A DNA stretch of 8,048 bases from assembly GCA_964543995.1 (NCBI GenBank), contig CAZJBB010000153.1, forward strand, positions 1 to 8,048, given 5' to 3'. The notes beneath the pieces are model-generated. The model saw nothing but the letters and a program-made list of their open reading frames with translations. It ran no database searches and was not told the origin of the DNA. This stretch comes from CAIXTV01 sp964543995 (lineage in GTDB: Bacteria > Bacteroidota > Bacteroidia > Bacteroidales > CAIXTV01). Each line of letters starts with the position of its first letter. The first letter of the stretch is position 1. A program made the translations under genes and the position numbers. Positions 1-6,700 of the stretch are shown here, piece after piece.

Positions 1-1
1 A

Positions 2-43
2 ATTAATCTAAGTGCATTCAACGAAGAACCACAAGCATTGTAG
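2..43 (+). CDS. Possible C-terminal end of a gene entering from the left edge
   Basis: A reading frame open from the left edge ends in TAG at 41-43 and gives the tail INLSAFNEEPQAL. Only 13 residues are visible, so no family can be named. The composition (charged, ending in a short polar tail) is compatible with a real protein end, but a frame this short at an edge is open by chance quite often. No terminator hairpin is evident after it. Confidence 0.22.
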   Translation: MNLSAFNEEPQAL

Positions 44-364
44 GAATTATTTTTCAACTTTAAAATATGCAAATGTAAAAGTAAACTTCCCCAACCGATT
101 CACCCAAATTGACGAAAATAATCATTCAAGCAGTTGATATTTTGCTATTTATAAATTCAAAGGAAAATAAGTGACGATGTCAGGAGATGGTAAGTAATTA
201 ACTTCTTGTGTTTTTTACTGGCGATGTAATACCAAACATCATAAATTGAATTTTTAGCATTAGCGCATGAAGATTTTCTTTTGCTGAATAAACAGCACTA
301 AAGCAACTGCTCCTAAGGCATTTACATCTAATTAATCAAATTGTACGCCGTTAAATTTCGTTAT
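44..364. other. Intergenic region with no intact gene
   Basis: This AT-rich stretch has no credible complete gene on either strand. A plus-strand frame is open for about 40 codons up to the TGA at 135-137 and includes KYANVKVNFPNRFTQIDEN, which looks protein-like, but it has no credible start and may be chance or decay. Around 160-200 there is only a tiny start-stop frame. The minus-strand remnant at 260-331 is listed separately. I saw no RNA gene or terminator. Confidence 0.5.
260..331 (-). pseudogene. Remnant of a membrane-protein C-terminus
   Basis: On the minus strand, 23 codons between an upstream in-frame TAA (332-334) and a TAA stop (260-262) encode a tail containing LGAVALVLFIQQKKIFMR. 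This is one hydrophobic helix followed by a basic cytoplasmic-type end, as in many small membrane proteins. There is no start codon in the open part. The simplest reading is the decayed 3' end of a divergently oriented gene, placed so that the dyad at 365-409 would lie in front of it. Chance is not excluded because AT-rich DNA often reads as hydrophobic helix. Confidence 0.25.
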
Positions 365-409
365 AAATGTATATAATACTTTACATTATGTAATCTATTA
401 TATACATTT
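365..409. promoter_or_regulatory. 45-bp dyad, candidate operator for the HTH regulator
   Basis: A 14-bp arm AAATGTATATAATA (365-378) is repeated exactly in inverted form at 396-409. The spacer holds a second inverted pair, TTACAT (381-386) and ATGTAA (388-393), with the same centre at 387. Only two base pairs and the central base are unmatched. It can equally be read as two tandem sites ATGTA-N10-TACAT (367-386 and 388-407) offset by exactly 21 bp, two helical turns. It covers both promoter elements of the HTH gene starting at 436. Autorepression by that HTH protein is inferred; what is seen is the symmetry and its position. Confidence 0.6.
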
Positions 410-410
410 G
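380..410 (+). promoter_or_regulatory. Bacteroidota-type promoter of the HTH gene
   Basis: TTTA at 380-383, a 19-nt spacer and TACATTTG at 403-410 fit the Bacteroidota promoter pattern (TTTG, 19-21 nt, TAnnTTTG) with one mismatch, in the -33 box. Transcription would start near 416, leaving a leader of about 20 nt before the ATG at 436. The promoter lies almost wholly inside the dyad at 365-409, so a protein bound there would block polymerase. Confidence 0.6.
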
Positions 411-435
411 CATCGTCTTTTGAAAAATATTCAAA

Positions 436-636
436 ATGAATTTAGCAAATAATTTAAAGGCCTTAAGGTTTCAAAAAAACCAAATTACTCAAGAAGAACT
501 TGCCGAAAAGGTGGAGGTATCGCGACAAACCATACATGCCATCGAAAACGGAAAATTCAATCCCTCGGTAAAATTGGCCTTGAATCTTGCTAAGTTTTTT
601 GATTGCCCTGTTGAAAATATATTTTACTTAACTTAA
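436..636 (+). CDS. Small Cro/C1-type HTH transcriptional regulator
   Basis: A 66-residue protein made almost entirely of one XRE-family helix-turn-helix domain. The HTH core is clear: TQEELAEKVEVSRQTIHAIE at residues 18-37, with the recognition helix around 29-37, then the family-typical NGKFNPSVKLALNLAKFF and an ending of the form ..VENIFYL. Such stand-alone proteins of 65-70 residues resemble the YozG-like group and often precede a small integral membrane protein, as here: the next gene begins 15 nt after the stop. The start at 436 is chosen because it gives the family-typical N-terminus and sits about 20 nt from the predicted transcription start; no Shine-Dalgarno is visible. It probably binds the dyad at 365-409 and controls its own operon. 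The family call is firm; the target is inferred. Confidence 0.93.
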   Translation: MNLANNLKALRFQKNQITQEELAEKVEVSRQTIHAIENGKFNPSVKLALNLAKFFDCPVENIFYLT

Positions 637-637
637 A

Positions 638-643
638 AAGGAG
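638..643 (+). promoter_or_regulatory. Strong Shine-Dalgarno of the membrane-protein gene
   Basis: AAGGAG lies 8 nt before the ATG at 652, just after the HTH stop codon (634-636). It fixes the start of the membrane-protein gene. A strong purine-rich site is unusual here: the other starts in the window lack one, apart from an AAAGGAA before the T9SS gene. Confidence 0.7.
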
Positions 644-651
644 AATGAAAC

Positions 652-987
652 ATGAAAAAAAGATTTGCTTTTGAATTGATTGAAGGCATCATTAGTTTGG
701 TAGCTGTTGCCATTTTTGGTGAAGTTGGGATGGCTGCCTTTGCATTATTTGCAGTGCAACCTTTTATCGGGAAAAAGAAATTGGATGAAAGAGAATATCA
801 ACTTTTCTATAAAGTTGGAAATCTTACTGCGGGTTTATTCCTTCTGTTTTGTATTTTGGTTTATTTTTACTCTGATGCAAATGTGAATGGTCATACTGTG
901 GGTAAAATTTGGTTATTATGGATTGTACCTGCTTTTATAGGCATTCATGGTGCCACCGGATTATTCTTTTTTAAAAGCGAGAACTAA
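652..987 (+). CDS. Small multi-pass membrane protein, partner of the HTH regulator
   Basis: A 111-residue hydrophobic protein with about four membrane segments (roughly residues 8-26, 27-39, 57-73 and 86-107). A basic/acidic loop KKKLDEREYQ (41-50) separates the second and third segments. The DERE-containing loop followed by a helix recalls the DUF2178/DUF3796-like membrane proteins that commonly sit directly behind small XRE regulators; I rate that as resemblance, not identity. The gene follows the HTH gene by 15 nt with its own strong ribosome binding site, so co-transcription is very likely. There is no signal peptide, catalytic motif or metal site. The role is unknown; sensing or modulating the regulator at the membrane is a reasonable guess from context only. 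Confidence 0.85.
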   Translation: MKKRFAFELIEGIISLVAVAIFGEVGMAAFALFAVQPFIGKKKLDEREYQLFYKVGNLTAGLFLLFCILVYFYSDANVNGHTVGKIWLLWIVPAFIGIHGATGLFFFKSEN

Positions 988-1014
988 ATTCAAATCAAAG
1001 AAAATCAATAGTAT

Positions 1015-2208
1015 ATGAAGAAGACTTTAAATCTGTTCTTGTATTTTTGTCTTTTAGATTTATTAATTTATACAAGCACATTTGCACAAGATGCTGTTCC
1101 AAACGATTCTTTATTTTTCCTGCAAAAAAGGATTTTCGACAAACTTCAAGTGTTAGACGCATGGAAAATAACCAAAGGTAGCCCTGAGGTAAAAATTGGG
1201 GTACTAGATAATGGATTTGATTTCTTCCATCCTGATTTGTATGGTCAATTAATCCCCGGATTCTATGCACCGGGGGCTTATCACACCGAAACATACGAAA
1301 ATGTTGCTCATGGCACCTTAGTTTCAAGTATTATTGTTGCCAAAGGAAACAACAAAATCGGGATGACGGGGCTTGCTCCCAATTGTAAAGTCATCACTGC
1401 ATCCTATGGCTGTATTGAGCATGCCGTGATAAAATTGCAAAAAAAATATTTTAAAGATTATCCCGATTCGACCACGGCAGGATTACAACGCTACATGAAA
1501 AGCCATATAGAGGAACTCAGTCAATGGGGTGCATCCTGGATGAAATATATTGCAGAATCCAATGCAGCAGCCATCATATACTTGGTAGATGCCGGTGTTA
1601 AAGTGATCAATATCAGCAGTTTCCTGAGTGGAAGTTCATCTAAATCATCTGAATCTTGGGACAAACTGGAAAATGCGTTTAGGTATGCTGCTAAAAAGAA
1701 TGTTCTGATCATTATTGGAGCAGGCAACAGTGCAAAGGAAACAGAAGATTATCCGGGAAATAAAGACTCCATGATTGTTGTTGGAGCCAGCACTATCGAT
1801 GACAAAGCATGGTATAAAGAAATGGATTATAATGGCCAAAAAATCATTCAGGGTTCACATTTTGGCAGTCGATTAACGGTTATGGCCCCACCGGATAGCA
1901 TTGTGATTTGCACTCCCTCCGATAAAAGATATTATAATTCCGCGGATGGTCCTACCGGGAAGGTCGTTATTCCGTATGAAGGAGATTATTCTATATTGGC
2001 AGAAGGAGCTACCTCGTCAGCCACGCCTATGGTAACGGCCCTTGCAGCTTTAATATACAGTATAATACCCGATGCCAGTCCTGCAATGGTAAGAGATCTA
2101 ATCATTAAAGGATGCGATGATATTGGAGAACCGGGGTTTGATATACATACCGGTTATGGAAGAATCAATTTTTATAAAACACTAAAATTGGCGAAGGAGC
2201 TAAAATAA
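1015..2208 (+). CDS. Secreted S8 family (subtilisin-like) serine peptidase
   Basis: A 397-residue exported endopeptidase. Residues 1-24 form a signal peptide (MKKTLNLFLYF..., likely cut after TFA, before Q25). The catalytic triad is visible: Asp65 in GVLDNGFDFFHPDL, His99 in HGTLVSS, and Ser334 in GATSSATPMVTALAAL, with the oxyanion-hole Asn238 in GAGNS. Compared with subtilisin BPN' (32, 64, 155, 221), Asp-His spacing is normal, but His-Asn is about 48 residues longer and Asn-Ser about 30 longer. The first insert (around 135-185) is helix-rich. The usual Gly before Thr-Ser is Ala332. The protein ends soon after the catalytic domain and has no T9SS sorting domain, so it should leave by a signal-peptide route to the periplasm or outer membrane. 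It starts 27 nt after the membrane-protein gene with no clear separate promoter, suggesting the same operon. Its stop overlaps a following ATG (TAATG), and its 3' end is duplicated at 3540. Confidence 0.95.
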   Translation: MKKTLNLFLYFCLLDLLIYTSTFAQDAVPNDSLFFLQKRIFDKLQVLDAWKITKGSPEVKIGVLDNGFDFFHPDLYGQLIPGFYAPGAYHTETYENVAHGTLVSSIIVAKGNNKIGMTGLAPNCKVITASYGCIEHAVIKLQKKYFKDYPDSTTAGLQRYMKSHIEELSQWGASWMKYIAESNAAAIIYLVDAGVKVINISSFLSGSSSKSSESWDKLENAFRYAAKKNVLIIIGAGNSAKETEDYPGNKDSMIVVGASTIDDKAWYKEMDYNGQKIIQGSHFGSRLTVMAPPDSIVICTPSDKRYYNSADGPTGKVVIPYEGDYSILAEGATSSATPMVTALAALIYSIIPDASPAMVRDLIIKGCDDIGEPGFDIHTGYGRINFYKTLKLAKELK

Positions 2209-2223
2209 TGAAAGTTACGTTAT
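2137..2223 (+). repeat. Direct repeat copy 1: S8 peptidase 3' end plus next start codon
   Basis: These 87 bp recur at 3540-3626 with four differences and no gaps (offset 1403). They cover codons FDIHTGYGRINFYKTLKLAK and ELK-stop, then ATGAAAGTTACGTTAT. Two differences are synonymous third positions (TTT/TTC, TAT/TAC) and two fall in one codon (ACC/TGC, Thr/Cys). Similarity fades over the next 10-15 bp. Confidence 0.95.
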
Positions 2224-2282
2224 CTTACAGGAAAATTACCAAGACCTTCTGCAAGAATCATACATTCATCTGCTGTAATTAA
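2208..2282 (+). pseudogene. Truncated reading frame overlapping the S8 stop codon
   Basis: The S8 stop TAA (2206-2208) shares its last A with an ATG, forming TAATG, a classic translational-coupling junction. The frame runs MKVTLSYRKITKTF... for 24 codons to TAA at 2280-2282. The same junction and first five codons recur at 3611, which suggests both are starts of a formerly longer gene behind an S8 peptidase. The rest of the two frames does not match, so at least one is broken or replaced. No product can be named. Confidence 0.35.
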
Positions 2283-2308
2283 CAGGGATATATTTCTAAA
2301 TTATTTCT

Positions 2309-3310
2309 TCATCGTTTGACAATCTTACTAGAAAAAAACCGTTGCTGTACATTTTTTATAACAAAAAAGTAAATACCTGGCTTGTAATGAGGTAAAAGAA
2401 TGGTGAGTTCCTTTTTATCATCTTCAGGTTCTATTTCATTATTCTGAATTAGAATTCCTTGAGAATTATAAACGCAAACTTGATATTTGCCTTTATTGGC
2501 ATTTACAGATAAAAAACTTATTGAGATTTTGTCGTCAAAAGGGTTTGGCGATATTTGAATATTTTCTCTATTATAAACGTCTTTAATGCTGTTGTTGAAA
2601 CCGGCGCATTCACCTCCAAATAAAAAGTTACCAAGAGAATCAAATTTAGAGTAACAGTTTAGACTATATCCAAATCCATATCCAGGCCTTATGGTTTCAT
2701 ATAAACCTCCGGCTCCTTCACTTCCGCCAATTCCTTCGGTGATTTTATAATATAGAGATTGAGTACCCGGAGTTTTACAATAAAAAACTCTTCTATTAAC
2801 CCCAAAGACTGACTCATACTTAATAGTATCCAATGTTAACTGAAAACCACAATTATTGTATGTTGTTGAAATACATTTCAAGGTATCTCCTTTATGAACT
2901 CCAAAATCGTAGAGTAAAACCTCATTATTAATAATACAATCGGGATAGTTTGAAAAGATATGATCATCATAATACCATACTTTTCTCTCTGTTGTGTCTT
3001 CTCTAATAAACATGTTCAACGGATATGACACAGTATCAACAATATTTATTGGGCAGTAATTAGGCAGGGGAAAAGAAGTGTCACGTAAAAAATTATACTT
3101 ATTTATTTTCTTATATGTTTTACCGTAAATTACAGTATCTCCACTTAAAAAATATCGATTTTTATAACATATTCCACAAAAGGAGTTGTAGTTATATCCA
3201 CAAAAGAATGTAACATCCCAGTATGTGTTTTTTTCAACAAGGGGCATATAAGCCTGACCCTTCAAATTAAAGCTAATAATGACTACTAAAATTGAAAATA
3301 CATATTTCAT
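2309..3310 (-). CDS. Secreted protein with T9SS type A C-terminal sorting domain
   Basis: A 333-residue T9SS cargo protein. Residues 1-19 are a signal peptide (MKYVFSILVVIISFNLKGQA). The middle (about 20-240) is a Cys-rich region (Cys37, 45, 48, 86, 125, 146, 154, 178, 219, 235) with blocks typical of uncharacterised Bacteroidota surface proteins: YFLSGDTVIYGKTYKKI, FIREDTTERKVWYYDD, LLYDFGVHKGDTLKC, YKITEGIGGSEGAGG. Residues from about 251 to the end match the Por-secretion tail (TIGR04183-like): ISPNPFDDKISISF, then PGIYFFVIKN and the terminal KIVKR. It would cross the outer membrane by T9SS and be released or anchored after tail removal. No catalytic motif was recognised. It is convergent with the S8 gene and flanked by the two copies of the S8-tail repeat, so the locus has been rearranged around it. 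The start at 3310 is supported by AAAGGAA 11 nt upstream and a promoter behind it. Confidence 0.9.
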   Translation of the reverse strand: MKYVFSILVVIISFNLKGQAYMPLVEKNTYWDVTFFCGYNYNSFCGICYKNRYFLSGDTVIYGKTYKKINKYNFLRDTSFPLPNYCPINIVDTVSYPLNMFIREDTTERKVWYYDDHIFSNYPDCIINNEVLLYDFGVHKGDTLKCISTTYNNCGFQLTLDTIKYESVFGVNRRVFYCKTPGTQSLYYKITEGIGGSEGAGGLYETIRPGYGFGYSLNCYSKFDSLGNFLFGGECAGFNNSIKDVYNRENIQISPNPFDDKISISFLSVNANKGKYQVCVYNSQGILIQNNEIEPEDDKKELTILLPHYKPGIYFFVIKNVQQRFFSSKIVKR

Positions 3311-3335
3311 GGGTTTGATGTTCCTTTCTTTGGCT

Positions 3336-3368
3336 CAAAATTAATGAAATTTATCGTGTGCATACAAA
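3336..3368 (-). promoter_or_regulatory. Promoter of the T9SS cargo gene
   Basis: Read on the minus strand, TTTG (3365-3368), a 21-nt spacer and TAATTTTG (3336-3343) match the Bacteroidota promoter pattern. Transcription would begin around 3329, with the AAAGGAA ribosome binding site (3321-3327) directly after it, so the leader would be about 20 nt. The spacer is at the long end of the accepted range. Confidence 0.5.
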
Positions 3369-3370
3369 AA

Positions 3371-3539
3371 AATAAGGGCGTCTCACTCAGCTTAGCGCAC
3401 CTTAACCGTCTAATGCATTTGACTATATATTTCCTACCGCTTGCAGCTTCTCACACTTCTGCCGAAGTCATGAATAATAGCTGCCGGGGGTAAGTTAAGC
3501 CCATGCCCAAGCATCAGGTCGCATTTGCTAAACTCGTGA
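3371..3539. other. GC-richer block with a minus-strand coding remnant
   Basis: GC is about 47% by hand count (80 of 170 bases from 3371 to 3540), clearly above the AT-rich neighbours. On the minus strand a frame that begins without a start near 3540 and ends in TAG at 3434-3436 reads ...FSKCDLMLGHGLNLPPAAI, followed by IHDFGRSVRSCKR. It has an internal ATG at 3512-3514, which would give only 26 residues. It also holds a small hairpin, ACTTC-TGCC-GAAGT (3455-3468). It ends abruptly where the S8-tail repeat begins at 3540. It may be the tail of a decayed gene or a dispersed repeat unit. I saw no tRNA fold and no IS end. Confidence 0.45.
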
Positions 3540-3611
3540 TTTGATATACATTGCGGTTATGGAAGAATCAATTTCTACAAAACACTAAAATTGGCGAAGG
3601 AGCTAAAATAA
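3540..3611 (+). pseudogene. 3' stump of a second S8 peptidase gene
   Basis: The frame ending at TAA 3609-3611 reads FDIHCGYGRINFYKTLKLAK then ELK-stop, identical to the last 23 codons of the S8 gene at 1015-2208 except Thr to Cys. Nothing upstream of 3540 continues the peptidase: the bases before it belong to the GC-richer block. It is therefore a truncated paralogue, or the trace of a tandem duplication whose body was deleted or replaced by the segment carrying the T9SS gene. The two synonymous third-position differences mean the copies were separate long enough to diverge slightly under coding constraint, or came from a related strain. Confidence 0.85.
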
Positions 3612-3626
3612 TGAAAGTTACGTTAT
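3540..3626 (+). repeat. Direct repeat copy 2
   Basis: Partner of 2137-2223, 83 of 87 bases identical and in the same orientation. Recombination between the copies would remove about 1.4 kb, including the whole T9SS cargo gene and the GC-richer block, while leaving the S8 gene intact. Confidence 0.95.
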
Positions 3627-3731
3627 TCATCAGGGAATTAGAAAACCCTCTGGGAAAATTGGAAATTGATCTGCAGGACTATTTTATTCATTTTGTCAAC
3701 ATAATAATTCTAAATTTCAATTTTCCCTTTT
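3611..3731 (+). pseudogene. Start of a gene behind the S8 stump, cut off by mfd
   Basis: An ATG overlapping the stump's stop (TAATG again) opens MKVTLFIRELENPLGKLEID and continues in frame until 3817, but from 3732 onward it merely reads mfd antisense. The first 25-30 codons have a plausible mix of charged and hydrophobic residues, whereas the part from about 3690 becomes AT-driven (NIIILNFNFPFF). I read it as the 5' end of a gene that once followed an S8 peptidase, truncated here. A short functional peptide cannot be excluded. No family is recognised. Confidence 0.35.
3652..3727. repeat. Inverted repeat in the convergent region at the mfd 3' end
   Basis: Arm 3652-3667 (GGGAAAATTG, one bulged G, AAATT) is complementary to 3713-3727 (AATTTCAATTTTCCC): 15 pairs with a loop of about 45 nt. 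It begins 5 nt beyond the mfd stop and could act on the mRNA end from either direction. The stem is AT-rich and the loop long, so a normal intrinsic terminator is doubtful; protection or folding of the 3' end is possible. Confidence 0.35.
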
Positions 3732-6700
3732 TCAAACTTCCGCCTTCTTTTCCAACATCGGAACAAGCTTCTCAATTGCCTTTCCAATACTATCTACCCT
3801 TTCGAATGTTAAGGTGAGTTTGGTTCCGTTTTCTTTCATTTGGCAGCCCAAAGGCTTTGAACGAATAAAATCCAATACTTGTGTAAACAGCTCGGACTGA
3901 TAATAGGCAGATTCCGGATTTCCAATAAAGTGACAAACCAAGCGGTTTTGCCTCAACACCAGTTTCTCAAACCCAATCTTTTTTGCCATCCAACGCAAGC
4001 GGAGTGTTTGTAAAAGTTCTATAACTTGGTTGGGAATAGGACCAAAACGGTCCGACAATTGCGAAACAAAATCTTCTATTTCTTTTTCGGTTTCAAAGCC
4101 ATCCAATTCTTTATACAATCTCAGTCGCTCGGTAATGTTCGAAATATAATCAGCGGGAATGAGCACTTCCAAATCCGTCTCTATTTGACATTCTTTAACG
4201 CTAACATCTTCTTTTTCATCAGGATACAAATCCTTAAGTTCGTTTTGTTTCAGTTCTTGGATGGCTTCATTCAATATTTTATGATACATCTCGAAACCAA
4301 TATCGGCAATAAAACCGCTTTGTTCACCCCCTAAAAGATTTCCGGCTCCGCGTATATCCAAATCTCGCATGGCAATATTGAATCCACTGCCAATTTCCGA
4401 GAACTCTTCAATGGCTTTCATGCGCTTACGGGCATCGTCAGACAATACCGATAGCGGAGGAGAAAGCAAATAACAAAAGGCCTTTCTGCTGGAACGCCCT
4501 ACCCTACCCCTCAATTGGTGCAAATCACTCAAACCAAAAGTATGTGCATCATTGATGATGATGGTATTTACATTCGGTATATCCAAACCCGATTCAATGA
4601 TGGTGGTCGCCAAGAGCACATCATAATGACCATTAATAAAATCGAACATTACTTTTTCGAGCTGGGGACCTTCCATTTGTCCATGTCCAATGCCAATTTT
4701 AATATCAGGCAGAATTCTTCTTAAAAACCCCGCTACTTCCATGATATTTTGAACCCGGTTATTTACAAAAAACACCTGCCCACCCCTCGACAATTCATAT
4801 TGAATGGCATCCCGTATCACGATTTCGCCAAAAGGTTGAATTTCCGTTTGAACCGGATAGCGGTTTGGAGGCGGAGTAGTAATAATCGACATGTCTCTGG
4901 CTCCCATCAGCGAAAACTGTAAAGTTCTGGGAATGGGAGTGGCGGTCAAAGTGAGGGTATCTACATTTAATTTGAGTTGCTTCAGTTTTTCCTTTGCAGC
5001 TACTCCAAATTTCTGCTCTTCGTCAATCACCAAAAGACCCAAGTTTTTAAATTTAACATCATTACTGATTAAACGATGGGTGCCTATCAACACATCAATT
5101 TTCCCGTTGGCAGCCTCTTGCAAAACGATTTTTTGTTCTCCCGCCGATTTAAATCGACTGATATAGTTTACCTTACACGGGAAATTAGCCATACGCTCTT
5201 TAAAGGTATTGTAATGCTGAAGGGCTAAAATGGTAGTAGGAACCAATATGGCCACTTGTTTGCTATCGGCCACAGCTTTGAAGGCAGCCCGCATGGCAAT
5301 TTCTGTTTTACCAAAGCCCACATCACCACAAATCAATCGATCCATGGGAAATTCAGCTTCCATGTCTTTCTTAAAATCGGCTGTAGATTTTAACTGATCG
5401 GGAGTGTCCTCGTACATAAAAGAAGCTTCAAACTCATTTTGAAGATATGTATCCGCCGAAAAAGAAAATCCCTTGCAGAGCTTGCGTTCGGCATATAATT
5501 TAATGAGGTCTTTGGCAATGTCCTTAACCCGACTTTTGGTTTTTTCCTTAAGTTTATTCCAAGCATTGGTTCCTAAACGGTTTAAAGAAGGGGCTGTCCC
5601 CTCTTTACCAATATATTTTGAAATGCGATGCAAAGAGTGTATGCTGACATACAATATGTCTTGTTCTTTGTATATAATTCGCAGGGCTTCCTGTTTGTTC
5701 CCATTTTTCTCAATGGTTTCCAGCCCATCGTACCTACCCACTCCATGGTCGATATGGGTAATGAAATCGCCGGGAGTTAAGTTGTAAATTTCTTTAAGGG
5801 TAAGGATTTCTTTGGAAGCCAATCCATCTCTTAACTGAAAGCGATGATAACGTTCAAAAATTTGATGATCGGTATAAAATGCAATTTTGTTTTCCCGGTC
5901 GATAAATCCTTCATGTATAGAAATGGGTAATACTTCCCAGTGAATATAGTCTGTATTTTTACTGTTATTGAGGGCTTCCTCCAAAATGGTTTTAATACGT
6001 TCGCTTTGCTTGACGGTATCCGTAAGAATAAAATTCAGATAGCCGGCTTCGCAGTTTTTTCTTAATTCCTCAAAGAGGAGGTCGAAATTCTTATTAAAAA
6101 CGGTTTGAGGCGAAAATTGAAATGTAAACGCACTCCCCTTTTTAAAAAAGGACGTAGGTCCGAATTCCAACACTGGAAAAGCGGTAATTTCTTTTAAAAA
6201 CTCCGTTCCCTGAGTGTAAATATCTTCGGGGGGTACCTGTTTCACCACTTTGGTTAAGGAGTGATAGGCTTCTTTGGCTTTTTCAAAAGCCATATCCAAT
6301 CGTTCGGAAACAAACAGCAAATCGTAAGCCCAAATCACAGAAAATCCTTGCATGAAAGTTAGGAGGGATTCTCTGGTTTCTGAGAATTCAATTTTCTGCA
6401 TGTCCGGAAAAATCTCGATTTGACTCATCACCTCCTTAGAGAGTTGATTTACAGGGTCGAATGATCGTAAAGAGGATACGGAATCTCCCACAAATTCGAT
6501 GCGAAAAGGAAATTCATTGGAGTATGAGAAGATATCGATAATGCCTCCACGAATGGAAAATTGTCCCGGTTCATAAACAAACTCGCTTCTTTCAAACTCA
6601 AACTCAATCAGCATGTCCATGATAAAATCCAAGGACACCTTTTCTCCTTTCGAAAGTCTAAGCAAATGGGAATGTAAGGTTTTTTTATTGACCACTTTTT

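Noticed and set aside
995..1839. Minus-strand frames of 64-110 codons opposite the S8 gene
   Set aside because: The plus-strand frame carries signal peptide and catalytic triad; the opposite frames have no recognisable features.
2271..2288. Terminator hairpin CTGT-AATTA-ACAG between the convergent S8 and T9SS genes
   Set aside because: The stem is only 4 bp and no T-tract follows it.
3371..3539. tRNA or other structural RNA gene
   Set aside because: The GC-rich block shows only a 5-bp hairpin and no cloverleaf, TTC loop or CCA end.
2283..3539. Insertion sequence or transposon between the S8-tail repeats
   Set aside because: No transposase, no terminal inverted repeats and no short target duplication were seen; the flanking 87-bp repeats are gene-derived.
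3551..3817. An 88-codon plus-strand frame across the S8 stump and the mfd 3' end
   Set aside because: Its first 20 codons read the S8 tail in the wrong frame from a TTG, and its last third is antisense to mfd. Only the part from the ATG at 3611 may descend from a real gene.
4026..5787. Several plus-strand frames of 69-104 codons inside the mfd region
   Set aside because: They are antisense shadows of mfd, whose own frame is intact and shows all family motifs; none has a domain, promoter or ribosome binding site.
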